The notes under the pieces: generated by a model
The model's input: only the letters and a program-made list of their open reading frames with translations
Told to the model about the DNA's origin: nothing
Database searches by the model: none
Translations under genes and position numbers: made by a program
From: Gordonia tangerina
GTDB taxonomy: Bacteria; Actinomycetota; Actinomycetes; Mycobacteriales; Mycobacteriaceae
DNA: 53,358 bases
Direction of reading: 5' to 3'
Assembly (NCBI RefSeq): GCF_021556435.1
Contig: NZ_JAKGCU010000031.1
Coordinates: 1-53,358 of the forward strand
Shown here: positions 26,424 to 34,175 of the stretch, in pieces
Position numbering within the stretch: position 1 is the stretch's first letter
Layout: every line of letters begins with the position of its first letter

Positions 26424-27626
26424 GTGAACTCCTCCACCGATATCGTCACCGACGACATCACCCCACTGACCGCGGTCCCCGCTGCCGACAACGGCCCCGG
26501 GCCGGACGGCACGGCCCGTGCCCACTTCGCCTGGATCGACATCCGGGGCACCGTCGGCGACGTCCGCGCCGCACTGGTACAGGCGGCCATCCACCACCGC
26601 ATCGACGGCATCGTGAGCGACGACGCCGCCACGTTGTCCGATCTCCCCCCCACGATCCGCCGGGTCCTGGCTGTTGCTTCGCCGGAGGTCGACGTCGAGG
26701 CTGCCAGTCAGGCAGACATCGTGCTCGCCGCGCACACGGGCCGTGATGTCAACCCGATCGTGGACGCGGGCCCGTCCGCCGAGGCGGGGGTACACGTGGT
26801 GGTCTCCGATGCAGACACCCTGCGGCACGCCTGCGAGACGGTGCGCCGGGCGCCGTGGACACTGCTGACCTTCACCGATCCCACCAAGATCCCGCTGGAG
26901 ATCGTGATAGCGGCGGCGGAGAACTCCGGCGGTCGAACGGTGACGGTGGTCAACGACATCGAGGACGCGGGGATCGTCAAGTTGGTTCTCGAGCACGGCT
27001 CGGACGGCTTGTTGCTGGCCCCGCGCAGCGCCGATGACGTCGCGACGCTCGCCGACGTGATCCGGCCCAGCGCCGATCGCATCGAACTCGGTGAACTCAC
27101 CGTCACCAAGGTTGAACACATCGGCATGGGTGAGCGGGCCTGCATCGACACCTGCTCCTTGCTGGAGAAGGACGAAGGCTGCCTGATCGGTTCCTTCTCC
27201 ACCGGGATGTTTCTGTCCTGCAGTGAAACCCACCCGCTGCCCTACATGCCGACCCGGCCGTTCCGTTGGAACGCCGGTGCGGTGCACTCCTATGTCCTCG
27301 TGCCCGACAACCGGACCCGGTATGTCAGCGAACTGCAGGCGGGCCAGCCGATCCTGGCCATCCGCAGCACCGGCGAGGTCCGCGAGGTGCGGATCGGCCG
27401 GGTGAAGATCGAACGGCGACCGCTGATCTCGGTGACCGCGACCACCGATGACGGCCGGGTGGTCAACGTCATCGCACAGGACGACTGGCACGTGCGACTG
27501 CTGGGACCGGGCGGGTCGGTGAACAACGTGACCGACCTGACGCCCGGCGACAAGCTGCTCGGCTATGCCCCGCCGGAATCCCGACACGTCGGCCTGCCCA
27601 TCACGGAATTCTGCGACGAGCGCTAG
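26424..27626 (+). CDS. GriH-like protein of the 3-dehydroquinate synthase II family
   Basis: A 400-residue protein of the archaeal-type dehydroquinate synthase family (MJ1249; GriH in Streptomyces). In bacteria with a GriI partner it converts the C7 intermediate to 3-amino-4-hydroxybenzoate. Recognisable family sequence includes KVEHIGMGERACIDTCSLL, the strongly conserved GCLIGSFSTGMFLSCSETH, RPFRWNAGAVHSYVLVP, YVSELQAGQPIL and RVKIERRPLISV. The GTG start at 26424 is chosen because upstream in-frame sequence is not family-like; the ribosome site is weak (AGAAAG). A non-conserved N-terminal stretch of about 30 residues precedes the domain. It is 62 nt after the GriI-like gene and 3 nt before the flavin monooxygenase. 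Confidence 0.88.
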   Translation: MNSSTDIVTDDITPLTAVPAADNGPGPDGTARAHFAWIDIRGTVGDVRAALVQAAIHHRIDGIVSDDAATLSDLPPTIRRVLAVASPEVDVEAASQADIVLAAHTGRDVNPIVDAGPSAEAGVHVVVSDADTLRHACETVRRAPWTLLTFTDPTKIPLEIVIAAAENSGGRTVTVVNDIEDAGIVKLVLEHGSDGLLLAPRSADDVATLADVIRPSADRIELGELTVTKVEHIGMGERACIDTCSLLEKDEGCLIGSFSTGMFLSCSETHPLPYMPTRPFRWNAGAVHSYVLVPDNRTRYVSELQAGQPILAIRSTGEVREVRIGRVKIERRPLISVTATTDDGRVVNVIAQDDWHVRLLGPGGSVNNVTDLTPGDKLLGYAPPESRHVGLPITEFCDER

Positions 27627-27629
27627 GTC

Positions 27630-28814
27630 ATGAGCATCGCCGAACTCGGGACCGACGTCGGCATCGAACCGGGGCGTGCCGGGCCGCAAGTCCTCTGGTA
27701 CATCAATCCGACCGACGGCGAGGTTCCGTGGGAACCGTCCGAACGGGTGGCACCCACGTTCGATGTGATCCGTCACCAGGCTCGGACGCTTGATCGGCTC
27801 GGCTACTACGGCGCGCTGACCACCGCGCGCGAGGCGATCTCGCTGGTGGCCGACACCGAACGGCTACGCTTCCTGATCCCCGAATACCCGGGAGTCAAAC
27901 CTCCGGTGCTGCTCGCCGAGGAAGCTCAGGTCTTCGATCAGTATTCCGGTGGTCGACTGATCTACAACCAGGTCAATGGCGCCGACCCCGTGCTGCACCG
28001 GTACGGCCGCTTCGGCTCCAAGGCCGAACGTTACCGCGTCTCGGCTGAGTTCTGGACGCAGGTCAAACGTCTCTACCTCGACGACGCTGAACCGTTCGAG
28101 GGTGAGTTCTTCTCCTACGGACCGCGGTACAAGCCCGCGATACCGGGTCCGCGCCAGCCTGGCGGCATCGAGGTGTGGGGCACGGGTGCATCGCCGGAGG
28201 GCATCGCACACGCCGTGGAGGTGCTCGACGTCTATCTGTCGTTCATGTCCGAACCCACCGCGCTGACGGGCCTGTTCGACCGGGTCCGCGCCGCCGCCGC
28301 CGAGCGCGGCCGACGTCTCCGGTTCGGGGTGCTGGCCAGTGTCATCGTGCGCGAGACCGACGAACAGGCGTGGGAGCGCTTCGAATGGCAAGTGAACCGC
28401 ACCCGCCCGGAGACCGTGCTGGCCACCGCCGATCGTAATCTCCGCAGCTTCGGCTACCCCGGCCTCGATGAACTCAGCAGTCGCGATCCGCAGGTCCAGA
28501 ATCGGATCGACGCGTTGCGCGCCGGCCGCCTGCCGGACCGCGCAGATCTGGAGTTCGCTCCGAACATGGCAGCGGGACTGACCACCTGGACCGCGGCCGA
28601 ACCACCCTTCGATATCGCGGGCAAGGGCACCGGCACCTATTTCGTGGGCAGCCCGGAGAATGTCGCCGCCGCGATGTCGGCGGTGGCCGAGCAGGCCGGT
28701 GTCGACATCTGGATTCTGTCTGGCTGGCCGTTGGCGGCTGAAGCCGAGATCACCGCCGAACTTCTTCTACCGCTGTTGAATCCGTCTCACGCAAGCACTT
28801 CGCCGCAGACCTGA
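27630..28814 (+). CDS. LLM-class flavin-dependent monooxygenase (SsuD-like)
   Basis: A 394-residue bacterial-luciferase-like oxidoreductase using FMNH2 from a partner reductase. It resembles alkanesulfonate monooxygenase SsuD: FLIPEYPGVKPPVLLAEEAQVFDQYSGGRLIYNQVNG, GRFGSKAERYRVSAEFW, and a C-terminal FVGSPENVAAAMSAVAEQAGVDIWILSG. No sulfonate-transport genes are nearby, so sulfonate use is not implied. It starts 3 nt after the GriH-like gene and is therefore almost certainly co-transcribed from the iron-box promoter. It is a candidate for oxidising the amino or ring position of the aminohydroxybenzoate product. No reductase gene is seen in the window. Confidence 0.85.
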   Translation: MSIAELGTDVGIEPGRAGPQVLWYINPTDGEVPWEPSERVAPTFDVIRHQARTLDRLGYYGALTTAREAISLVADTERLRFLIPEYPGVKPPVLLAEEAQVFDQYSGGRLIYNQVNGADPVLHRYGRFGSKAERYRVSAEFWTQVKRLYLDDAEPFEGEFFSYGPRYKPAIPGPRQPGGIEVWGTGASPEGIAHAVEVLDVYLSFMSEPTALTGLFDRVRAAAAERGRRLRFGVLASVIVRETDEQAWERFEWQVNRTRPETVLATADRNLRSFGYPGLDELSSRDPQVQNRIDALRAGRLPDRADLEFAPNMAAGLTTWTAAEPPFDIAGKGTGTYFVGSPENVAAAMSAVAEQAGVDIWILSGWPLAAEAEITAELLLPLLNPSHASTSPQT

Positions 28815-28823
28815 CGCCAGGTC

Positions 28824-28839
28824 GCCGACACGAGTCGGC
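28824..28839. terminator. Small hairpin between convergent genes
   Basis: GCCGAC (28824-28829) pairs with GTCGGC (28834-28839) around ACGA, in the 28-nt convergent gap after the flavin monooxygenase. Short stem, so a weak call. Confidence 0.35.
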
Positions 28840-28842
28840 AGA

Positions 28843-29796
28843 TCACACGCGCACCGTGACGATCACCCCGTGATGATCCGACCCGGGAATATCGATGCGC
28901 CGCAACGATGTCGGGATGGGTCCATTGCGGGTGAGCACACGATCGAGCGCCAGGAGCGGCGGGTAGCGGCGATCGGCGGGATAGGTTGCCACGATCCCGG
29001 ACCCGAGATGCTCGGCGGCATCGACGAGTTGGGGTGAGCCGTCGACGTCGGAACCGGTGAGCAAGTCGCGAAACGGCCGGTGATCATAGGTGGAGTTCAC
29101 GTCGGCTCCGATGATCAGCGGCTGCGTGTCGGCGGCCAAGATCGCCTGCAGGCGTCGCAGCTCAGCATCCCAACGCCAAGACGCCTCCGGGTAGGGCGGC
29201 AACGGATGCAGCGCGTACACCGATACGCCGCCACGTCCCGGAACATCCAGCCGGGCATGGAGATTGGCGAGCCGGAATCCGTGCAGCGCGGCTCCACCGT
29301 CGAGCGGCGTTCGAGCATAGATCCCGGCGCCACCGCCGCCGTCGCGCGGGACCTCGAAGGCGTAGGGCAGTTCTCGCCGCAGACCTGCCGAGTCGAGCGC
29401 GGTGACCGCCGCTCCGGTCAGTTCGATGACGGTCAACACGTCCACCCGCGCATCGCGGACCTGCGCAACAAGGGCGGCCGGGTCCGCGGTGCCCCTCTTG
29501 ATGTTGGCCTGCATCACGGCCAGATCAGTGGTCGAGACCTGTTCGGTCACACCGCGATACAGCGGTGCCTGGGAAGCGACACCGGCGGCCGCGACCACCA
29601 CGGCGATGCCGGCGAACACCCACGACCGGCAGATCAGCAACAGGACCGCCCCGAGGATTCCCACGGCGATGAGCACCGGCGCGAACGACGCGACCCGGGT
29701 GACGGTGTTGCTGACCAGTCCGGAGAAGTGGGCGCCGATCCCGCACGCAGCCAAGGCGACGCACAGGATTCCGATCACACGGACGACACGCAGCAT
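28843..29796 (-). CDS. Membrane-anchored endonuclease/exonuclease/phosphatase-fold protein
   Basis: About 317 residues. The N-terminal third holds hydrophobic segments (VIGILCVALAACGIGAHF, VLIAVGILGAVLLLICRSWVFAGIAVVVAAAGV). The rest is an EEP (DNase I/exonuclease III-like) domain: VMQANIKRG, VDVLTVIELTG, LIIGADVNSTYDHRPF, ALDRVL and the terminal GSDHHGVIV, which supplies the catalytic Asp/His pair. Related proteins cleave phosphodiester or phosphomonoester bonds; the substrate is unknown, and the domain is probably extracytoplasmic. I chose ATG 29796 (MLRVVRVIG), directly at the hydrophobic segment; a GTG at 29823 is also in frame and neither has a clear ribosome site. It separates the iron-box cluster from mshD. 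Confidence 0.75.
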   Translation of the reverse strand: MLRVVRVIGILCVALAACGIGAHFSGLVSNTVTRVASFAPVLIAVGILGAVLLLICRSWVFAGIAVVVAAAGVASQAPLYRGVTEQVSTTDLAVMQANIKRGTADPAALVAQVRDARVDVLTVIELTGAAVTALDSAGLRRELPYAFEVPRDGGGGAGIYARTPLDGGAALHGFRLANLHARLDVPGRGGVSVYALHPLPPYPEASWRWDAELRRLQAILAADTQPLIIGADVNSTYDHRPFRDLLTGSDVDGSPQLVDAAEHLGSGIVATYPADRRYPPLLALDRVLTRNGPIPTSLRRIDIPGSDHHGVIVTVRV

Positions 29797-29865
29797 GACA
29801 TCGATCTTGTCATGTTCGCCCACAACGATTGTGATGCACCGGCACCGACCGACGCGCGGCCGTCG

Positions 29866-30750
29866 TCAGCCGTAGGCTACGTCGATGGCGTAGCGGGTGA
29901 ATCCGAGACGTTCGTACGTGCGCAACGCGGCGGCGTTGTCGCCCTCCACGTACAGTTCGACCTCTGTCATGCCACGCTCGGCGAGATGATGCAGTCCGGC
30001 AAGCGTCAACAACCGCCCCAACCCGCGGCCCTGAGCCGCCGGATCGACCCCGACGATATAGACCTCACCAAGATCGGCGTCGTGCTGCTTGGTCCAGTGA
30101 AAACCCAACAACTGCGCGGGATTGGCGGCGTCGAAGGCCAAAAAGAGGCCGGCCGCATCGAACCAGGAGCTGTGCACCCGATCGGAGATCTGGTCGGCCG
30201 TCCACCCACCCTGCTCCGGATGCCAGTCGAACGACGCATTGTTGACCCGCAGGATCTCGGCGTCGTCGGCGGAGCCGGCATAGGTCCGCAACACGATGTC
30301 GTCGCCCACCTCGAGCGGGGGCAGCGCGTCGGCGGCGCCACCCACGGGGCGGCGCAGCTGCAGGAGCTCACGCCGCCGGGTCAGGCCCAACGCCGCCGCC
30401 GTGGCCACCGCAGCAGGCAGATCCCCGTGTGCCCACACACGCGGCGCCGGTTCGGCGACCATCTCGCGGGCGACGTCAAAAGCCTTCAGTAGCAACTCAC
30501 GGCCGTGGCCGCGTCCGCGCGAACCGGGGTCCACCACCGCCTCGATCATCGCCGGCTCATCGTCGCGGCCGACGCTGACGTTGGCATAGCCGGTGTCGGA
30601 AAGAATGTGGCGCACAACCGGATCGGCGGCATCGCCGATAGCCTTTTCCGCTTGCTCCGACAGCGGCGCAACGCCGTCGACCGCCCGCGCCGCGGTGACC
30701 ATCGCCCGTGCCCGAGCAGCCTGCTCCGGCGTCAGCCGATCCATCACCAT
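29866..30750 (-). CDS. mshD: Mycothiol synthase MshD
   Basis: A tandem GNAT acetyltransferase that adds acetyl to Cys-GlcN-Ins, the last step of mycothiol synthesis. The N-terminal GNAT (AMIEAVVDPGSRGRGHGRELL) has a degraded but recognisable acetyl-CoA loop; the C-terminal active GNAT has GEVYIVGVDPAAQGRGLGRLLTLAGL and NAAALRTYERLGFTRYAIDVAY. About 294 residues from ATG 30750 (MVMDRLTPEQAA); in-frame GTGs at 30783 and 30789 would overlap the end of glnR and are alternatives. Adjacent to glnR in the same order as Rv0819-Rv0818. Confidence 0.92.
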   Translation of the reverse strand: MVMDRLTPEQAARARAMVTAARAVDGVAPLSEQAEKAIGDAADPVVRHILSDTGYANVSVGRDDEPAMIEAVVDPGSRGRGHGRELLLKAFDVAREMVAEPAPRVWAHGDLPAAVATAAALGLTRRRELLQLRRPVGGAADALPPLEVGDDIVLRTYAGSADDAEILRVNNASFDWHPEQGGWTADQISDRVHSSWFDAAGLFLAFDAANPAQLLGFHWTKQHDADLGEVYIVGVDPAAQGRGLGRLLTLAGLHHLAERGMTEVELYVEGDNAAALRTYERLGFTRYAIDVAYG

Positions 30751-30769
30751 CGGATCTGCGGCAGACCCC

Positions 30770-31576
30770 TCAGTTCCCTGCACTCGCACTGAACTCCTCG
30801 TACGGACCGCCCAGATCGTCCGTGTCGATGTCGTCTTCGCCGATGTCGTCACCGGCGGTGTCGTCGCCCATCACGTCGAGTGAGTCCGCCGCACCGCTGC
30901 CCCGACCGCGGTTGGGGCGCACCGCCTTGTAGCCGACGTTACGCACCGTACCGATCAGCGACTCGTGCTCGCTGCCCAGCTTGGCGCGCAACCGTCGAAC
31001 GTGCACGTCCACGGTCCGGGTACCGCCGAAGAAGTCGTATCCCCAGACCTCTTGCAGCAGTTGCGCCCGGGTGAACACCCGGCCCGCGTTCTGCGCGAGG
31101 TACTTGAGTAGCTCGAACTCCTTGTAGGTGAGATCGAGCGGGCGCCCGCGCAACCGCGCGGTGTAGGTGCCCTCATCGATGACGAGTTCCCCCAGCGTGA
31201 CCTTGCCGCTCGCCTCCTCGGTGGTCATGCCCCGAGTACGCACCACCAACAACCGCAGTCGCGCGTCGAGTTCGGCCGGCCCCGTACCCGGTAGCAGGAA
31301 CTCATCGAGCCCCCAGTCCGCGTTGACCGCCACCAATCCACCTTCGGTGAGCACTGCGGCCACCGGCACCGACGACCCGGTGCTGCCGAGTAACCGACAC
31401 AGACCGCGTGCAGCCGCCAGGTCGGTGCGCGCATCGACGATCGCGACGTCGGCATTGCCCGCCTCCATCAACGACGACACCTCGGTCGGCGCGGTCCGCA
31501 CGGTATGTGCCAGCAGCGACAACGACGGCAACACTGCTTCCGGGTTCGGATCGGCTGTCAACAGCAAGAGATCCAT
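30770..31576 (-). CDS. glnR: OmpR-family regulator GlnR (Rv0818-like)
   Basis: A 268-residue response-regulator-like protein. The N-terminal receiver is atypical: it keeps the central aspartate (VAIVDAR, Asp48) but lacks the usual acidic pair, as in GlnR, where activity does not depend on phosphorylation. The winged-helix domain is canonical: DLTYKEFELLKYLAQNAGRVFTRAQLLQEVWGYDFFGGTRTVDVHVRRLRAKLG (about 150-205), ending RNVGYKAVRP. A very acidic, low-complexity tail follows. GlnR controls nitrogen assimilation in Mycobacteriales. ATG 31576 follows GGAG. Divergent from the LmeA-like gene across 147 bp. Confidence 0.92.
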   Translation of the reverse strand: MDLLLLTADPNPEAVLPSLSLLAHTVRTAPTEVSSLMEAGNADVAIVDARTDLAAARGLCRLLGSTGSSVPVAAVLTEGGLVAVNADWGLDEFLLPGTGPAELDARLRLLVVRTRGMTTEEASGKVTLGELVIDEGTYTARLRGRPLDLTYKEFELLKYLAQNAGRVFTRAQLLQEVWGYDFFGGTRTVDVHVRRLRAKLGSEHESLIGTVRNVGYKAVRPNRGRGSGAADSLDVMGDDTAGDDIGEDDIDTDDLGGPYEEFSASAGN

Positions 31577-31723
31577 GAACCACTCCGATCTCGTCGTTCC
31601 CCAAACCCTCGGTCACGCCCTCCCGAGCGCCCCTGTGAGCCCGGTGCGACGTCGGAATGGACCGCCGGCGATTGTTTACGCCGCCTTACCAACGTGTGCG
31701 CGATAGATGACAGAATAGCGCCA

Positions 31724-32635
31724 ATGGGGCGTTTCGCTGTTAACAAGGCGACCGGGGAGGGTCGGCGACAGCGCGCAGAGCACCCGCGCCGCGCACTGCG
31801 GCGAGGCATCGGGATCGGCATCGTCGCGATCGTCGTACTCGGGGCCGCGGCGCTGCTCGCCGACACCCTCGTCGCGATGCGGGCCGAACACTCGCTGTCG
31901 AAGGCACTGCTCGATTCGCCACGCCTGAGCTACGACCCCGAGGTCACGATCAGCGGTTTTCCGTTCACGAGCCACGCGCGCGCCGGCGAGTTCGGCGGCG
32001 CGGTGATCACCGCGCGCGGCGTGTCGGTCGATTGTCCAGGACTCACGGACTGCCACGCGGAGATGGGCGCGACCCTGGGGTCGATCTCGGTGCCCGACGG
32101 CTTCGAATTTCAGCCAAGTGACTTGATACACACCTCGTCGATGCAGGCCTACACGCGGCTCGATTCGGTCAATCTCGGGCGCATGCTCGGCATCATCGAC
32201 CTGACCGTGAACACCCCGGCCCCCGCCGACCGAGCGGGTGGCGGCGGACCCGCGGACGGACTGTTGCGGCGGAAGAGCGGTGTGCTGCTGACGGGCACCG
32301 TCGCGCTCCCCCCGGTCAATCGGGCCACCGATGTGCCGCCGTCGGCGTCGATGTATCCCGGCCCGACCGTACGGGTGAGTGTCGCGGCCGACCTGTCGGT
32401 CGACGACGGTCGGCTGCGAATCACCGCGACCGATTTCTATCGCGGACCCGAAGAACACGTCGAGTCCGATATCGCCGACGACCTGCACGCCTACGTTCTG
32501 TCCCGCTTCAGCACTCTCCTCGGCCCGGTACCGATGCCGTGGGGTATCACCCCCACCGAGGCCACCAGCGAAGGTAGCGATGTCCTGCTCATCGGCGACA
32601 CCGGGGCCCGCGATCTCCGGCCCGACGAGTTCTGA
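31724..32635 (+). CDS. LmeA-like phospholipid-binding lipoprotein/membrane-anchored protein (DUF2993, Rv0817c-like)
   Basis: A 303-residue protein with a basic N-terminus and one hydrophobic segment (IGIGIVAIVVLGAAALLADTLVA), then an exported domain typical of DUF2993: SKALLDSPRLSYDPEVTISGFPFTSHARAGEFGGAVITARGV, and a C-terminal VLSRFSTLLGPVPMPWGITPTEA. The mycobacterial homologue LmeA binds phosphoinositides and is needed for proper lipomannan elongation. Position next to glnR and before the CysA2 locus matches Rv0817c. The ATG at 31724 comes right after an A/T-rich GAATAGCG, so the mRNA may be leaderless. No lipobox is evident in this copy. Confidence 0.8.
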   Translation: MGRFAVNKATGEGRRQRAEHPRRALRRGIGIGIVAIVVLGAAALLADTLVAMRAEHSLSKALLDSPRLSYDPEVTISGFPFTSHARAGEFGGAVITARGVSVDCPGLTDCHAEMGATLGSISVPDGFEFQPSDLIHTSSMQAYTRLDSVNLGRMLGIIDLTVNTPAPADRAGGGGPADGLLRRKSGVLLTGTVALPPVNRATDVPPSASMYPGPTVRVSVAADLSVDDGRLRITATDFYRGPEEHVESDIADDLHAYVLSRFSTLLGPVPMPWGITPTEATSEGSDVLLIGDTGARDLRPDEF

Positions 32636-32670
32636 GCACCCAGCCGTTTGGGAGGGCCGATGCGTCCCTG

Positions 32671-32676
32671 TATGGT
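32671..32676 (+). promoter_or_regulatory. -10 element (TATGGT) for the poly-cysteine leader and rhodanese operon
   Basis: TATGGT ends 7 nt before the ATG at 32684. This places the transcription start at that ATG, giving a leaderless upstream ORF. Confidence 0.65.
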
Positions 32677-32683
32677 GAGGCGC

Positions 32684-32764
32684 ATGCAGCTGCGCCGTGA
32701 GTTCATGCTCACTCGCCGTCGTGCGATCGACTTCTGTCGTGTCGCCGACTGTTGCTGTCGTTAG
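32684..32764 (+). CDS. Leaderless poly-cysteine leader peptide (cysteine-responsive attenuator)
   Basis: A 26-codon frame beginning MQLRREFMLTRRR and ending CRVADCCCR followed by TAG, four cysteines in its last nine residues. It starts 7 nt after a TATGGT -10. Poly-cysteine leaderless small ORFs at this exact position, upstream of the CysA2/SseA-SseC operon, are described in mycobacteria as attenuators: translation stalls or proceeds according to cysteine supply and changes access to the downstream ribosome site. The same arrangement here, including C-C-C-R before the stop, makes the assignment strong. The 187 nt between its stop and the rhodanese ATG should hold the responsive RNA structure. 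Confidence 0.85.
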   Translation: MQLRREFMLTRRRAIDFCRVADCCCR

Positions 32765-32951
32765 ACGGTGGACGTGGCGTCGGAAGATCGACGCGTTCAC
32801 CTTCTCGATGGCGGCCGGGCAGTCTTGCACACCTCATCTATTGTGTCCGATCCGGACTCCTCCGTCGGTGACGACATCTGCCACGACGGTTCGGCCTTCA
32901 TCACCCGCTCCACATCGCACACAATCTCCGATAGTTCGGGAAGGATCAACC
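32765..32951 (+). promoter_or_regulatory. Attenuator leader RNA between the poly-Cys peptide and the rhodanese gene
   Basis: No gene seen. The ribosome site AAGGA lies 8-12 nt before ATG 32952. By analogy with mycobacterial poly-Cys attenuators this segment should mask the site when the leader peptide is translated freely. I did not find one dominant perfect stem by eye. Confidence 0.4.
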
Positions 32952-33791
32952 ATGGCACGCAGCGACGTCCTGGTCAGCGCCGATTGGGCTGAGCAGAACC
33001 TCAACGCCGACAAGACCGTCTTCGTCGAGGTCGACGAGGACACCAGCGCGTACGACGGTGGCCACATCGCCGGCGCCGTGAAGCTCGACTGGAAGACCGA
33101 TCTGCAGGACCCGGTCCGTCGCGACTTCGTCGACGCCGACCAGTTCTCCAAGCTCCTGTCCGAGCGCGGCATCGCCAACGACGACACCGTCGTCCTCTAC
33201 GGTGGCAACAACAACTGGTTCGCCGCCTACGCGTACTGGTACTTCAAGCTCTACGGCCACAACGACGTCAAGCTCCTCGACGGTGGCCGCAAGAAGTGGG
33301 AGCTCGACGGCCGTCCGCTGTCGACCGACGCAGTGAACCGCCCGGCCACCAGCTACAAGGCCGCCGAGCCGGACACCTCCATCCGCGCGTTCCGCGACGA
33401 GGTCGTCGACGCGATCGGCGCCAAGAACCTGGTCGACGTGCGCAGCCCCGACGAGTTCACCGGCAAGATCCTCGCCCCGGCTCACCTGCCGCAGGAGCAG
33501 AGCCAGCGTCCCGGTCACATCCCGGGCGCGATCAACGTGCCGTGGAGCAAGGCCGCCAACGAGGACGGCACCTTCAAGAGCGACGAGGATCTCGCCGAGC
33601 TCTACTCCGAAGCGGGCCTCGACGGCGAGAAGGAGACCATCGCCTACTGCCGTATCGGCGAGCGGTCGAGCCACACCTGGTTCGTGCTCAAGGAGCTGCT
33701 CGGCCACCAGAACGTGAAGAACTACGACGGCAGCTGGACCGAGTACGGTTCGCTGGTCGGTGTCCCGGTCGAGCTGGGAGAAGGAAAGTAA
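32952..33791 (+). CDS. cysA2: Thiosulfate sulfurtransferase (CysA2/SseA-type rhodanese)
   Basis: A 279-residue two-domain rhodanese that moves sulfane sulfur from thiosulfate to a thiol or cyanide acceptor. The first domain (FVEVDEDTSAYDGGHIAGAVKLDW, TVVLYGGNNNWFAAYAYWYF) is the inactive one. The second has the active-site cysteine Cys233 in AYCRIGERSSHTWF, and VDVRSPDEFTGK. Length matches mycobacterial CysA2 (277). It is followed after 2 nt by sseC, and preceded by the poly-cysteine leader, so its expression is tied to cysteine supply. Confidence 0.94.
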   Translation: MARSDVLVSADWAEQNLNADKTVFVEVDEDTSAYDGGHIAGAVKLDWKTDLQDPVRRDFVDADQFSKLLSERGIANDDTVVLYGGNNNWFAAYAYWYFKLYGHNDVKLLDGGRKKWELDGRPLSTDAVNRPATSYKAAEPDTSIRAFRDEVVDAIGAKNLVDVRSPDEFTGKILAPAHLPQEQSQRPGHIPGAINVPWSKAANEDGTFKSDEDLAELYSEAGLDGEKETIAYCRIGERSSHTWFVLKELLGHQNVKNYDGSWTEYGSLVGVPVELGEGK

Positions 33792-33793
33792 TC

Positions 33794-34099
33794 ATGTGTG
33801 CTGCACCCAAACAGGGCCAGAAGCTTCCCGCCGGCGTGGACGTCGAGAAGGAGACCGTGCTGACCGGCGCCGTCAACGATGAGTCGGGCACCCCGGTGGC
33901 CGGCGCGTTCGTCCGGCTGCTCGACTCCACCGGCGAGTTCACCGCCGAGGTCGTGGCCAGCCCGACCGGCGACTTCCGATTCTTCGCCGCTCCCGGCAAG
34001 TGGACGTTGCGTGCGCTGTCGTCGTCGGGCAACGGCGACGTGACCGTGTCCCCGGAGGGACCCGGCGTGCACGAGCACGACATCGTCGTGAGCAAATAG
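33794..34099 (+). CDS. sseC: SseC family protein (DUF1416)
   Basis: A 101-residue protein, MCAAPKQGQKLPAGVDVEKE..., of the DUF1416 family, always next to a CysA-type rhodanese in Mycobacteriales and thought to work in sulfur transfer. Its middle (LTGAVNDESGTPVAGAFVRLLDSTGEF, then GKWTLRALSSSGNGDV) resembles a carboxypeptidase-regulatory-like beta sandwich. It contains one cysteine at position 2. The start is 2 nt after the cysA2 stop. The last codons are part of a three-fold 15-bp tandem repeat that continues past the stop. Confidence 0.9.
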   Translation: MCAAPKQGQKLPAGVDVEKETVLTGAVNDESGTPVAGAFVRLLDSTGEFTAEVVASPTGDFRFFAAPGKWTLRALSSSGNGDVTVSPEGPGVHEHDIVVSK

Positions 34100-34129
34100 G
34101 TCGTCAGCGAGTATGTGGTGAGCAAGTAG
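34085..34129 (+). repeat. Three tandem 15-bp repeats spanning the sseC stop codon
   Basis: GTCGTGAGCAAATAG, GTCGTCAGCGAGTAT and GTGGTGAGCAAGTAG follow each other exactly. The first ends with the sseC stop; the second has TAT instead of TAG; the third ends again in TAG. Read-through of the first stop would add nine residues, VVSEYVVSK, before the second in-frame stop. Confidence 0.85.
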
Positions 34130-34146
34130 CACGCCACTAGACCACC

Positions 34147-34175
34147 GAGGCCCCCGGGTACCACCCGGGGGCCTC
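34147..34175 (+). terminator. Strong hairpin terminator of the cysA2-sseC operon
   Basis: GAGGCCCCCGGGT (34147-34159) and ACCCGGGGGCCTC (34163-34175) form a perfect 13-bp, very GC-rich stem with a 3-nt loop. Confidence 0.8.

Noticed and set aside
25099..27776. Minus-strand open frames of 436 and 469 codons over the griI/griH genes
   Set aside because: The plus-strand genes have family motifs and ribosome or promoter signals; the antisense frames have neither.
27630..28814. Alkanesulfonate utilisation (SsuD) assignment
   Set aside because: No ssuABC transporter or ssuE reductase adjoins it; the gene is 3 nt after griH under an iron box, so the sulfonate role is not supported by context.
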